The notes below the pieces were generated by a model. That model did no database searches. It saw nothing but the letters and a program-made list of their open reading frames with translations, and was not told the DNA's origin. 64,000 nucleotides of DNA from assembly GCF_032118995.1 (NCBI RefSeq), contig NC_092666.1, positions 14,757,950 through 14,821,949 on the forward strand, given 5' to 3'. The stretch is from Asterias amurensis (taxonomy: Eukaryota > Echinodermata > Asteroidea > Forcipulatida > Asteriidae). Positions within the stretch are counted from its first letter, which is position 1; every line of letters begins with the position of its first letter. Made by a program: the position numbers and the translations under genes. Shown piece after piece: positions 12,401 to 24,015 of the stretch.

Positions 12401-12644
12401 GTAAAATGCCCTTGTGTTACTTTTTCAGACAGGTCGCTTGATGGCGCTACAAGGGTCTAAAATCCTTACCACAACCGAGCTTGCCGATTTTCTCCATGTA
12501 GTCGAACAGCTCCCTCTGTTTATGTATACGTTCCCTCTCCTCGTTAGGTATGACGTCTTGACAGGCAGCCGCTAGGGCTGTCAACTCCTCCTCGGAGATA
12601 TTCTCACCGAGCTGCTTCAAGAAGTTCTGGAAGGAGTCTCCCAT
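9438..12644 (-). CDS. PEA15: PEA15 orthologue: single DED adaptor with ERK-docking tail
   Basis: Cytoplasmic death-effector-domain adaptor. In vertebrates PEA15 binds ERK1/2 and keeps it out of the nucleus, and binds FADD/caspase-8 to blunt death-receptor signalling. Exons in transcript order: 12644-12470, 11962-11822, 9541-9438 (TGA). All are GT-AG, phase 1 at both junctions, giving 139 residues (human 130). The DED covers about residues 3-84: FQNFLKQLG in helix 1, an acidic IPNEE turn, LFDYMEKIGKL in helix 4, then DNLSYLEHALEKICRPDLV, which contains the RxDL-type charge motif (Arg73-Asp75-Leu76). After KYK (103-105) the tail ends in KLELAPPPTHKKKDAR, the counterpart of the mammalian ...KLAPPPKK ERK-docking end. 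The tail match separates it from FADD and caspases. The ATG at 12644 sits just after a likely 3' splice site (ttcccatag), so a non-coding 5' exon is expected upstream. Confidence 0.93.
9808..10022. repeat. Long hairpin element
   Basis: Left arm ACGCCTTTCTTAATATTTTATGC...ATTGATCTCCATTA pairs with TAATGGAGATCAAT...GCATAAATACTAAGAGAGGC. It accounts for the open frame overlapping it. Lies 156 bases upstream of PEA15 exon 3, within intron 2. Confidence 0.85.
10376..10650 (+). mobile_element. TTAA MITE family A, truncated
   Basis: The copy stops in mid-body directly before the foldback element beginning at 10660. The missing 3' part is not found beyond that element. Confidence 0.75.
10660..11810. 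mobile_element. Foldback element family D (ATGGTGGCCCTGA ends), 1.15 kb
   Basis: Inverted ends ATGGTGGCCCTGAAGGGACAC / GTGTCCCGTCAGGGCCACCAT continue into arms of ~230-290 bases built from TCGCGAATATTTTCGCGAC-type repeats, then AGTAGCTTGAGTGTGTAATT. The ~630-base centre (10894-11521) has no long frame. The element lies in PEA15 intron 2, its right end 12 bases from the exon 2 donor. Confidence 0.88.
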
Positions 12645-12805
12645 GGCGTCTTGGGGTTTTCTCTATGGGAAGGAAGACGAGACGGACTGGATGAGATTAG
12701 GAGAGGATCAGGAATACGGGACTTTTTTAGAAACATGATTTTAGGTTTGGGATCTCAAGCTAGGCCCCCTTTTCCAAGCCCCATGTACGATTTGACTTTG
12801 CATCA

Positions 12806-13240
12806 TGAGGGCACTGGACACTATTGGTAATTACTCACAATAATTGTCAGCATAAAAACTAACTTGGTAACGAGCAATGGGGAGAGATTGATAGTATAAA
12901 ACATTGTGAGAAACGGCTCCCTCTGAAGTGACGTAGTTTATGAGGAATGACAGTTTCTCGATCAAATAATAAAATCTTCAGCTGAAGCGTTTTATTATGT
13001 ATACCAGCTGGATTTTCGTGCCAAAATGGATTTTATTGGCTAAGTTACTTTGTCAATTGTGGGGTGCTGATTTAAACAAAAATAAGGTACCATTTTTCTA
13101 ATGCGTCTGAAAGCACACGCGTCTTTTTTCGCAACGATGGAATTTTTTCTTTAACTTTTCTTCGTAACTTCGGCGACCAACTGAGTGCAAATTTTCACAG
13201 CTTGTCTTTGACAACTACCATAGGTGTCCAGAACCTTTAA
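12806..13240 (-). mobile_element. TTAA MITE family A, diverged
   Basis: Terminal repeats GGGCACTGGACACTATTGG and AGGTGTCCAGAACCTTTAA; the centre holds ~100 bases not seen in other copies. Confidence 0.75.
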
Positions 13241-13989
13241 ACATTATTGTGACACACTCTTGTGTGTCAAACCATTTTAACGCGTAGAGCACCGTGTCAT
13301 TAGCCCTGTGTTAATTACAAACCGGAAACTGTCAAACACCAAAGATGTATTCTGGAGAATTGTAATTTTCTTTTCACGTATAATAATTGACCAGGTCAGA
13401 CACCGTCACTAATGACCAGGAATAAAGACCTCCAGTAATGGATTGAGGCATCACAGTAATGATCCCCAACGGACGGCATTTTTTCATAATGCTTTTTAGA
13501 ATTGACATGCTAAAAAATGTTCCTGATTTTTCTTTTCTAATCGACTTAAAAGAAAAATGTCTTTTAAAAAGCACTATAAACGACAGTGGGAATTTGGTGT
13601 ACAGAACAAAAAAGGACGTCTGGTCTTTTTTATGGTAAGTTAGCCTCTGATGACCTTCCAAATGACGTTTTCGAGTTAGGCTGTTTTCCCTTTAGGAGTT
13701 AATGAACCGACTCCCGTTCCGAGAATGGAAATGAATAATAGACAAACTCTACCGACTGCTCCCCGAATAAGGACCGGCCGATTAAGACAGACGACGAGGT
13801 GAATACCTAGTTTATCAGAAGGAGAATATCGGTTCCATTGCCCCGCTGAGAATTCCACTGTCTTGACTATGAGGTTTTCTTGACTTTGTAATTTGAATCC
13901 CCTACAATCTTGGGAGGTGATTTGGGCATCGAGAAGACGTTTCCGTCTTGAAGATAGATAATTAAGTGCTGGTATGGTGAATGGTGTGT

Positions 13990-14185
13990 GGTCATGTTGG
14001 CCACAACAAAACAACAAACACCAACAATAACAATAACTACCGGTATACATTGACGACATGACAACAACACTGACAACAAAAACACGACAACGACAACAAC
14101 TCCAACAACACAACAACAACGAAGACGACAACAACACATACATTACAGCAACAACTTTAAGACAACGACATTAGCAATGACTACA
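13990..14185. repeat. ACAACA/GACAAC simple-sequence tract
   Basis: Imperfect CAA/ACAACG triplets. Long Cys/Val/Leu-rich frames on the minus strand come only from this composition. Confidence 0.85.
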
Positions 14186-14682
14186 ACAACGCCAACTTGT
14201 TATACCACCTTTTAAAACACATCTTTAAAAACATTGGGCAACAACTTTAACAAAAACATTAGGAATAAAAAAAAACATTAAATTGATAACATATCGAATA
14301 ACCTCTACATATTTATACCCATACACACGGTGAAACATTCCCATTATGATTTTCATTCTTTGTCTGCCAGACCTTGTGAATATTAATTGATTATTATGAT
14401 AGCCGATTACGGTGCACAAGTTCCACTGATACCACGGGTTGCCTTAAATAATATGCAAACAGGTTAAAAGCAATTTTGTGTTAAACTGATTGCAACAGTT
14501 GAGATAAAAACATTTAAATGGAAAAAGGGTATGACTGTTGCTCACAGACAGATGTACCAACCAAAATGTTGTTAGAAACTAAAATAAATATTTATAAAGA
14601 GAGGCCCCAAAGTGATGCATTTATTTTCTTTCTTGCAACATTATAACCACTACACTGAAAAAAAGAGAGAGGTGAAAAACGG

Positions 14683-14858
14683 TGAAATTTACGGCACTAT
14701 ACCTGGCACCCTAGCTGCCAGGTAAAAGTGCCGTAAATTTCACAGTGGAAGTTTTGCAAAACCAACCCTTCAAGGCACAATTTACAAAACTTCCATGGTA
14801 AAATTTACGGCACTTTACCTGGCAGCTAGGGTGCCAGGTAAAGTGCCGTAAATTTCAT
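14683..14858. repeat. Double hairpin (AAATTTACGGCAC)
   Basis: Two ~60-base hairpins, each AAATTTACGGCACTTTACCTGG...AGTGCCGTAAATTT, flank an inner inverted pair (GGAAGTTTTG / CAAAACTTCC), so the whole is also palindromic. Confidence 0.9.
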
Positions 14859-14890
14859 TGATATTATTTAGTGACTGCATTGACCCAATT

Positions 14891-15267
14891 TTAAAGGGAA
14901 GGTACACGTTTGGGAAGTGTCAAAGACCAGTGTTCTCACTTGGTGTATCCCAACATAAGCATAAAATAACAATCCTGTGGAAATTTGGGCTCAATCGGTC
15001 ATCGAAGTTGCGAGAAAATTATGAAAGAAAAAAACACCCTTGTTGGACGAATTTGTGTGTTTTCAGATAGGAATAAAAGACTTCTAGCTAGAAGTCTTTT
15101 TATATTTTAGTGAGAAATTACCTCTTTCTCAAAAACTACGTTACTTCAGAGGGAGTTGTTTCCCACAATGTTTTATACTATCAACAGCTCTCCAATGCTC
15201 TTTACCAATTCAGTTCTTAAGTTAATATTTGTTTTGAGTAACTAGCAAACGTGTACCTTCCCTTTAA
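14891..15267 (+). mobile_element. TTAA MITE family A2, full length
   Basis: TTAAAGGGAAGGTACACG to CGTGTACCTTCCCTTTAA, with a central AGACTTCTAGCTAGAAGTCTT palindrome. Confidence 0.85.
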
Positions 15268-15777
15268 ACACCCTGGTTTTTGCAGTATTTTATGCCTGAT
15301 GATAATGATATTGCAAAGTGTCTTCTAGCTACTCGGATGCACTTTATAATGATCACGGTATCATTGTTCCATAAAAGTTAATGGAGGGCGAAACAAACAC
15401 AAGCTGTTTTACGCGTCACATATTTACGAAGCCCATATCTGCTAGTTTTAAATGCATAGAACATTTTTTCCGTAATATTTTTTTGACGTAAAACAACAAA
15501 ATAATGTCCAGTCCAAGCGAAACAAATGCACACTTTAAAAGTTCAGCAGTAAGCTGATTGAGTTATCTCTGTTTGGGTTGCTGTACTTTATCCGGATTGC
15601 ATATCAGTAAAACAATAAGGGTGCCAGTAGATAACTAAACGAAACAATGTATTGGGTCACATCCGCCCAGAGTTTTTTTAAGACAGTTGCAATATTTTTT
15701 TCCCGTTTTGGTTTTCTTGCATTAGTTGTTTTTTTTCATAAGGAAATATTGTTGCCCTATTTTATTTTAATACACGA

Positions 15778-16169
15778 TTAAAGGCAGTGGACACTATTAG
15801 TAATTACTCAAAATAATTGTTAGCATAAAACCTGACTTGGTAACGGGTGATGGGGTGAGGTTGATAGTATAAAACATTGTGAGAAACGGCTCCCTCTGAA
15901 GTGACGTAGTTTTCGAGAAAGAAGTAATTTTCCACGAATTTGATTTCGAGACCTCAGATTTATAATTTGAGGTCTCGAAATCAAGAATCTGAAAGCACAC
16001 AACTTCGTGTGACAAGAGTATTTTTTCTGTTAGTACTATCTCGCAACTTCGACTAACAATATAACTGAGCTCAAGTTTTCACAGTTTTTAATATGCATAT
16101 TATGTTGAGATACACCAAGTGAGAAGACTTGTCTTTGACAATATTACCAATAGTGTCCAGTGTCTTTAA
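15778..16169 (-). mobile_element. TTAA MITE family A, full length
   Basis: TTAA on both sides and terminal repeats recognisable at both ends. Confidence 0.85.
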
Positions 16170-16762
16170 AGACAAAGTATGTCTTTGGTTTGTGAACCGC
16201 TCCATTTTTTTAACCCGTGAAGATTTCATTTCAAAAGGCTGTTGAGCTCTTTGAGATATTGCCGAAATCTTGAGCGGAAGAATATTAATTAACCCTTAAT
16301 TGGAAATACACAATTCGATAAGCGTTTTGTGCGTAATAAGCGTTTCTCAGATAGGAATATTTGAAGTGACTTCTCACTCTTAAACAACATTCCATGGAAG
16401 GGAAATTGTTTCTCAGATTGTCATACATTATCAGCAGTTGCAGTGCTCGCCTAGAAGGTCCTAAGTTATATTGTCATTTATTTTTGAGGTCATTTCCAAA
16501 GATACACTCCCTATGACCGTGTTCTGCCATGAAATTGTACACAAAAACCGCGTATTTCAAGGGATATGATTTTACTTGTTAAAGTATCTTTGGTGTTACC
16601 ACAAAAACAGACACTTTTTTATAACCAGAAGCACCCATCCAAAGACAAAGTGCCTCTTTAACGAACAAACCCGGAGAAAACAGAAACCACGGGGTAAACC
16701 ATAATTCAGTGACTGTGACCGGGTAAATAACCGACTTCGATTACAGAGAAACATAAACTTAC

Positions 16763-16953
16763 CTGATTTGGAAGTAAACCACTGGGACCCTCTTATAGTT
16801 AAACAACACCGGGCCTCTCCGAAGCGCTACAGGGTGCACCCAAGCTCTAACACCACAGGGTTAATCTAGTTCCACCGGATATAAAGAAATTGTCTGGTGT
16901 CACTGTCTTCATCACCGTCTTGGGGAAGAACTTCAAACTTTGATCACAGCGCG
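16763..16953 (-). other. Possible non-coding 5' exon (PEA15 leader?)
   Basis: On the minus strand a strong donor, CAG followed by GTAAGT (boundary at 16763), lies downstream of a possible acceptor TTTTGCAG ending at 16954. The segment has no long frame. It is upstream of PEA15 on the same strand, whose first coding exon begins just after an acceptor, so a spliced leader is a reasonable but unproven reading. Confidence 0.22.
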
Positions 16954-17436
16954 CTGCAAAACAGATAGAAATTGCACACAAATGTCTTTATACATTTTTT
17001 AAATGAGTCATTAATAATTCAGAGGCTATAATTTTCAGAAGATAAAAGGGATGGGTGATGTTGCGAGGCAACTTCTACATGGCCAAGGTTAAACCAGAAA
17101 ATCTGCACGTATGAGAAATACAAAAAGTATATTATGTCGATGTGATTTACCAAAAATGATTGCATCTTATATAATGTCTGTTCTTGTCACTACGGAGATT
17201 CTTAAGCAAGCACTCATCAAAAAACCTAAAAGGATGACACAAAAAGATTTGATGACTCCACGACTAAGATGTATCAGAAGCAAGAATTTCCACTTAATTT
17301 CCAGAGAAAACTGACATACTGGAAAGCTGGCAGGTCCGGGGCGACATTGTGTAAAATATAAAGCCCCTTTAACACGAGAGCACGAAGTGTCCCTTGATCG
17401 GTACTTAAGCAGCGTGTATCATCAGAAATCAGCTTT

Positions 17437-17482
17437 CTGTAGGAGACGATCAGAGGAACTAATCGAAACGTCGAGTTGAAAC
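17437..17482 (+). ncRNA. Fragment of the hammerhead-like element
   Basis: ATCGAAACGTCGAG at 17462, followed by a TTTCTTTTCAGAACCA segment, resembles the downstream part of the 7.87-kb element. The CUGANGA half is disrupted. Confidence 0.25.
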
Positions 17483-19034
17483 CAACATTTCTTTTCAGAA
17501 CCACCCCAACTCATTCAGAGATTATCATTACATGATGCTACCGCAAACCTTTCCATCTCACGTTTCCCTTGCTAAATTGTAGCAAGGTTGTAAAGTTTTA
17601 CCTCGTGTGAAAAGACAACAATGTTTGCATTGTCCATGGGTCCCTTGGAAAACCTTGTCAAATATTACGAACCATTTCTAGTCTCCAAAAACCGAGCGAA
17701 TGGTTTCAGTTGGGGTGATTTATGTCTGCACAGTCCGCCTTAAAACCACGCATTGGATTTTGAGTCAATGCATCCTGTAATTCACACCGGTGCCAGACTA
17801 TAATTCCAGGGTCTGCTCTCGTAATTTAATGCAATTCTTGACGGGCCGCCATTAGTCGGTTGCTAGACGATCAACGAGGGTGTTTAAATTAGATTTGGTC
17901 GCTACCTCGTCCCCAAGATCACCCTCTCTCCTCGTCATATTATTACCATGGTGTCCGATTTCATACAGCTGTTAAGCAGAAAACTGCTTTACATAATTTA
18001 TTTATTTGCTAAGCAAAAATTCGGGCACCAGCCACAACAATGCAAAAACTTAATGTAATTTTGGCTGGATAACCTGATTGGCTGTTGCCAGTTAGTTGGT
18101 TAAAATATCCCCCTAGGTAGGCTACTTGTCTATTTTTATTATGAATATGCAAAATATTTTACACAACCTTTCCTCGTCCTGGTCTTGCTCTTTATTGAGC
18201 TCACCCGTTTATTGTATTCCCACATCTAGGGCATAAAAATGCGGATGTATATCCATTTCTATGGAAGCGAGGTTGTAAAGGGCACTGTTCAGGGTCTCGG
18301 GTAAAGCACCGCTACTCTATCATCGACCTGGGGAGGATAAGGGGAGGAGGAAAACACTGACATAATTATTCCCAGGGTTTGTAAATTTTCTTAGCTTGGA
18401 GAAGCTACGTGCAGAAGTCGCAGTCCCAGGGATGTGTTTGAACCAGAGGAAACAGACAAGATTTTGACATCTCTGCCCAAAAAGTATTAAAAGCCACACT
18501 ATGTAGACTCTAAAGGCAAGTCTGCTTCGTAAAAAGCTACAAAATATCCAGATGCATGACTCGAAGTGCATGGTTTGTTTTGCCTCAATATCCAAAGTAA
18601 AATGATCTAGGGAGATTATAGACAACACGCCACAATTTCAAAGAGCTGCTTACAAGAAATTATTGCTTACTTATTTCTTGCTAAGCAAAGGTAAGCAGGA
18701 ACCTTATTCTGGAAAGCACAATTTGTGCAATGAAATTGGGCTCAGGATTTAGCTCCCTCCAAAAGAACAACAAAATAAAATCATAAAATAGTCAAGTAAA
18801 ACAAAATTAACTGTTTCGACTCTCCAACCCACAAATTGAATTTTCAATGACAGTTTCCCATACACTGAAGCACAAACTAAGTCATGTCTCAAATGAAGCA
18901 AACTATTATTTCAGATCAATTTTCTCCCATCTCATGAATTTTTACTTGCCTCCCCTGTCTTTCAGAGTCCAATTTCATAGATCTGCGGAAAGCAGATAAG
19001 CACAACAACAATAATGTGCTTACCAGATTTAGGT

Positions 19035-19402
19035 TTAAGACACTGTACACCATTGGCTTGTCAAATACCAGTCTTCACACTTGGTGTATCTCAACATATG
19101 CACAAAATAACAAACCTGTGAAAATTTGAACTCAATTGGTCCTCGAAGTTGCGAGATAATAATGTAAGAAAAAACAAGATGTTGTGTCCTTTCAGATGCT
19201 TGATTTCGGGACCTCAAAATCTAATTCTGAGGTCTCGAAATCAAATTCGTGGAAAATTACTTCCTTTTCGAAAACTACATCACTTCAGAGGGAGCCGTTT
19301 CTCACATCAACAGCTCTCCATTGTTTGTTACCAAGTTAGTTTTACGCTTACAATTATCTTGAGTAATTACCATTAATTACCAATAGTGTTCACTGCCTTT
19401 AA
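19035..19402 (+). mobile_element. TTAA MITE family A, full length
   Basis: TTAAGACACTGTACACC to GTTCACTGCCTTTAA; small internal deletions. Confidence 0.8.
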
Positions 19403-19704
19403 AAAGAGAAGGGTATAAACTTAGATGTATCAAATATTCTGAGTGAATAGCCCCAGAACAGAATCGCGTGTTTCGTTGCAAGAAAGCTGACAAGGAATGC
19501 TTTTATGTGATGTTTGGATACTAACTTGGCAAAACAAATACAATCCACTGCACGACATCACCATAGAGTTAAATTTTAGTTTGAAAGCTCAACTAAATAT
19601 CAAGTTCAAAGCCATTTCCTCTGAAATGAAGGTTATACTCGAGAAAACTGTATGCGAGAACCTGAACTCGCACAGCTCATTTCAGTTTTTAGGCCTACAA
19701 CAAA

Positions 19705-20012
19705 ATATTAAGCACATTGTTTTTGAGTGCTGACAATGTGCGGGTTCGTGGGTTCGAATCCCACCCGAGTAATATGCCTGTGATATTTTTTCCACAGGAC
19801 ACGGGAAAGTACTGAGTATAAAGTGCTAATGTTTTTACTAAATTTTTGCTACTTTTTAACTGTTGTGTATTTAAAAAAAAAAAATATTGTTTTTTTTTGC
19901 TCATGTTTTTTAATCCTGCATTTCAATGTTTTTCTTGACTGTACAGCGCTTTGAAACAGTGTTAAAACGTTTTATAAATGCATTTAAGTTAAGTTAAGTT
20001 AAGTTTATCGGT
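19705..20012 (+). mobile_element. SINE with AAGTT tail
   Basis: B box GGGTTCGAATCCC at 19750, a LINE-type 3' region (TGTACAGCGCTTTGAAAC...ATAAATGCATTT) and a terminal TTAAGTTAAGTTAAG repeat at 19987-20004. The A-box half is lost. Confidence 0.7.
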
Positions 20013-21044
20013 GTATGGGCAAAATTAATACACTTTTTCAAATAGATTTTCAGTTATTTTCTAGACGCATGCAAGTCCAAACTTTTACGGATTTTGTATT
20101 TCATGTAGATGGTTGACCACACAGAACATGAACACTATTTTGTAAGCTCTACCAACCTGTATAATACATTTAATTTAATTCGTAAAATAGTTTAGCTTCA
20201 GACATTTGACTTCTCTAGACACCCCCCTTTAATAAACACAGCGGCCCGCGGCGTGATGGGGTCCAATGGCCATTGCTACACGCAAGCAACGCACGTGCCA
20301 CACAACCACCGTTTGAAACGCAACGGTCGTGCCTGCGCATTAACATACAGTTTAATCTAGCTGTCGTACACACGTTGTTGAACATTAACAAGCCTTGAAC
20401 CCCATACGGTCGCCGTACTGCATGGATGGTAATATAGTTGTTTGTCGTATGTAGACGGCAGGCACACATGACTGTTTTTTTTTTATATTATATGCAAATA
20501 GAAAGAAAGCTATGAACTTCGGCACGTCAGCCTTCTTCGTCTGGCTCCCTATTTATCAAAATGAGTTAATATCATAACAACAACAAAGGCGCCAAAATAC
20601 CATTTTCCCCAACAGTTTCCTTAATTTCCTGTGCATTTTGAATACGGGACAACCAGTGTTTTATTTTACAGAGCCAGTTTGTTTGTTTAGGATCCTTGAC
20701 ACTAAAGGGTGAAAACAGTGGTGTGAGAAATAAAGTAGGATCAGACTATTTCACTTCTAGCTCGAGTTTGGTTTACATGAGATGTGAGCGGGAGGGAACA
20801 TGGTGGTTGCAGACATGACAATTACCACTGGACTCCTGTTAAAAATATACGCATCCAAAATGAAACACGAGTCTAATGAACTACCTTTAATTAATATTTT
20901 CCCCGAAAAATGCTCTTAACAAGTTGTGCAGAAACTTGTTCTATACCCATGGTGCCCAAAAAGTTACGAGGTATTCACTGGAGCTCTACGATACATACCT
21001 TCATATTTATCCCATTATGTTATTATCATATTATTATTATTTCT
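20013..21044. other. No gene recognised
   Basis: A G/C-richer patch at 20230-20460 gives an 84-codon minus-strand frame without family resemblance or splice support. Confidence 0.4.
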
Positions 21045-21270
21045 GGTAATGAAACCAATATGCCTCATAAGTGACCTTGATCTCTGTAGCTTCGCCTCAG
21101 AGGAAACAAGGGTGCTTGCTATGTGAACCAGAAACACTGGGGTTACCACCTACTCTTCCTGGGGCTGAAACAGGGTCACCCCTTCGTAGTCTGTAAGACA
21201 TGATCATCCACAAACTACGAGCCTGGTGCAGCAGAATGCACTACCATTCCAACCTTTTTGTGCTAATACA
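21045..21270 (-). mobile_element. Second copy of the Leu-like SINE, head decayed
   Basis: Body matches 21.7-kb copy (GAAACAAGGGTGCTTGCTATG, CCAGAAACACTGGGGTTA); A and B boxes are not recognisable. Confidence 0.55.
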
Positions 21271-21679
21271 CCTTTAAACACAGACAGGAATCACTCATAC
21301 ATACAACCCAACCTTTGAGCTACATTCATGCGCAGCCTAGCTACATGGAACTGGGGAAACATGTTAAATCCCCCAGCAGGAATGAGTATTTTATGAACTA
21401 GGATATGCAAACATTAGTACACTGGAGAAATCAGAGGCGGAATTAAAGTGTACAAAAGACCGAGGATTGAATGAACCGGTGCGACTTATGTGCCACACAG
21501 CGCTCTGCCCGTACCGTGTTTTGTGGTAAACTCCCCGTTCGTCTGGCGCTGCCATTATTACCACTGGTGGTACTGTTACCACTAATCAGTGACATAATTT
21601 CATTATTTGAGAGCTTCTCTTTATAAACTAACATAAATTTAAATAAATTTACATAAATATTTTTGTGTTCTTGAATATT

Positions 21680-21915
21680 TGTGGTAATGAAACCAAAGAT
21701 TGCTCATGAACTTTATCACTGTAGCTCTCAAGCCTTAGGAAACTTGTAAACAAGGGTGCTTGTTATGGGAACCAGAAACACCAGGGTTAACCCTTTCTCT
21801 CCATGATGAGTTTTCAGGTGTCATGACAGGGACTCGAACCCACACTCTGCTGATCGGAAACACCGGAGCTTGAGTTTGGTGCTCATAACCGCTCGGGCAC
21901 GACGCGCCACAAATT
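21680..21915 (-). mobile_element. tRNA-Leu-like SINE
   Basis: Minus-strand head with GCCCGAGCGGTTA A box, a CTCAAG anticodon-loop-like sequence, a variable-arm-sized insert and GGGTTCGAGTCC B box, as in Leu tRNAs. The body (AACACCAGGGTTAACCC, ACAAGGGTGCTTGTTATGG) recurs at 21.1 kb. Confidence 0.65.
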
Positions 21916-22429
21916 GATTGTCTCGCGGACGTATGGGTTTCTCTTTGTTAAAGGGTAGAGAGGGGCAGATAGAGAGGTTGATTTTCCCGAAACTATCCAC
22001 AGGTGAAAAACACAAGTATCCATTTTTAATACCGAGTAAACAAGTCATATTTCCTTTTCTTTTATTTTGCTTTCTCTGTCAATATTTTGCTTCTTGCTTT
22101 GCCCTGAACTGTTTTAGCCAAAATGTTTTTGCTCACACAGCTGAACGAATTGTCTGTGACAAGTGAAATTCTCTCTAGTTGTTATATACTTTTTTAAGGG
22201 CCTTGGTTTTATTGTGGTTTGTTTTATACGGTAGTTCTTGTGTATAATCGTTTGTGTAATTGCTTTTTACTTACCATCTTTTGTTTAAATTTTTACTGCA
22301 ATTTTAGAATGTTTAATGTATAGTATATAAATGTGAACTTTTTATGAGATAGGTCTGGGAGGGTACATCTTTTTTGATGACTTTTTTTATAAACGTTTGC
22401 CCTTCCCTGGACGGCCTGTGCTTAAAATA

Positions 22430-22470
22430 AAATAAAATAAATAAAATAAAAAAAATAAAAAAATACAGAG
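22430..22470 (+). repeat. AAATA-rich tail, possible retroposon 3' end
   Basis: AAAATAAAATAAATAAAAT tract immediately after CTTCCCTGGACGGCCTGTGC. The preceding 250 bases (from about 22180) have no gene; the arrangement resembles the tail of a LINE or other retroposon. Confidence 0.4.
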
Positions 22471-22857
22471 AATTATATTATTAAATAACAATATAATTAG
22501 TTATTAACCAGTTAGTGATTTCTGCTGCCAACTACATTAAGGTTGTCATTACACAGGATACAATACCAAGGACGCCAGACGTTATTGTGAATGGTTCTAT
22601 CAAAGGAAATGGATTATCATAACTATTCAAAGACAACAAAAAACGCCCGACAATGAAACACACAAACATTGATTTTGTTATTCGAGGAATGTGTTCCCGT
22701 ATGACTCATTGTTTGTCGCAGGGTCGCGTCCTGACTTGTTTGGCTGTGTCAGCTGCAGTTACAGAGAGTTTCGATTTAAATTAAACTCAAGTTCGCCACG
22801 TGTTAAAATAGCCATTAAAAAAAAACCTTATGCTAATGCTGTTCATTTTTGTGCGGC

Positions 22858-23340
22858 TTAAAGGCACTGGACACTATTGGTAATTACTCAAAATAGTTGT
22901 TAGCATAACAAATTGGCAACGAGCAATGGAGAGCTGTTGATAGTATAAAACATTGTGAGAAACAGCTCCCTCTGAAGTAACGTAGTTTTTGAGAAAGAGG
23001 TAATTTCTCACTAAAATAATAAAAGATTTCTTGCTAGAAGTCTTTTATTCCTATCTGAAAGCACACAAATTCGTCCAACAAGGGTGTTTTTTCTTTCATA
23101 ATTTTCTCGCATAATCGATGACCGATTGAGCCCAAATTTCCACAGGCTTGTTATTTTATGCTTTTTTAGAAAGAGGTAATTTCTCACGCAATTAACAAAA
23201 GGTTTTTTTTTCTTTCATTATTCTCTTGTAAACTCGACGATTAAATGAGCCAAAATTTTCACAGGTTTGTTATTTTATGCATACGTTGGGATAGACCAAG
23301 TTAGAATACTGGTCTTTGACAACGTGTCCAGTACCTTTAA
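22858..23340 (-). mobile_element. TTAA MITE family A with internal duplication
   Basis: Longer than usual (~480 bp) because the AGAAAGAGGTAATTTCTCAC...TTTTATGC segment occurs twice (near 22993 and 23167). Confidence 0.8.
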
Positions 23341-23348
23341 ATAAGCCC

Positions 23349-23410
23349 TTAAAGGAACACGTTGCCTTGGATCGGTCGAGTTGGTCTTCAGAAAGATATT
23401 TTAATAAGAT
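23349..23410 (+). mobile_element. Family B fragment cut by a foldback element
   Basis: First ~60 bases of family B, ending where the ATGGTGGCCC element begins at 23411. Confidence 0.75.
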
Positions 23411-23758
23411 ATGGTGGCCCTGGGGTGGATTTCACAAAGAGTGAAGACTAGTCTTATCTCGAGTTAGGACGAGTTACTCGTCCTAACTTAGGACTAGCCA
23501 TACGCTTTCATATCTCCTAGGACTAGTCCTAGGTTAGCACTAGTCCTAACTCTTTGTGAAATCGACCCCAGGAGGGACACAGCGAGTCGTGATTATTTTC
23601 GCGACGTCGTGAATATTTTCGCGACGTCGTGAATTTATTCACGACAAGTCGCGAATATTTTTGCGACGTCGTGACTTTATTCATGACAAGTCGCGAATAT
23701 TTTGGCAACGTCGTGAAAATAATATCCGCGACTGGCTGTGTCCCTTCGGGGCCACCAT
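23411..23758. mobile_element. Foldback element family D, short copy with nested insert
   Basis: Same ends as the 10.66-kb element without the unique centre. It is split near its left end by a family E palindrome (23422-23572). Confidence 0.85.
23422..23572. mobile_element. Palindromic MITE family E nested in family D
   Basis: Ends GGGGTGGATTTCACAAAGAGT / ACTCTTTGTGAAATCGACCCC and inner GGACTAGTCCTAGGTTAG repeats. Confidence 0.85.
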
Positions 23759-23854
23759 ACTAAGAATATGTCGTTTAAAATGTTGAACCTGTATGTTGTC
23801 ACTCTTTCACCCGATGTGAGCCAAAAAATTATAATACCTTATCTGGGTGACTAA

Positions 23855-24015
23855 GAAATTACCTTATTTGGGCGAGTAAGAAACTGCCTTATTTGGGCGA
23901 GTAAGATATATATCTTATTTGGGTAAGAAATTACATTATTTGGGTAAGAAATTACATTATTTGGGCGAGAAAGAAAGTACCTTATTTGGGTGAGTAAGAA
24001 ATTACTCTGTTTGGT
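23855..24015. repeat. CTTATTTGGGCGAGTAAGAAATTAC minisatellite
   Basis: Seven units of 21-29 bases in tandem, differing by a CGAG deletion in two of them. Confidence 0.85.

Larger units (their letters stand above)
16170..19034. other. Unassigned region upstream of PEA15
   Basis: Apart from the candidate leader exon and the 17.4-kb element fragment, nothing recognisable. Some G/C-richer sequence at 17.75-17.95 kb. Confidence 0.4.

Noticed and set aside
13676-14143. 155- and 90-codon minus-strand frames rich in Cys, Val and Leu
   Set aside because: They read through an ACAACA simple-sequence tract in two frames at once.
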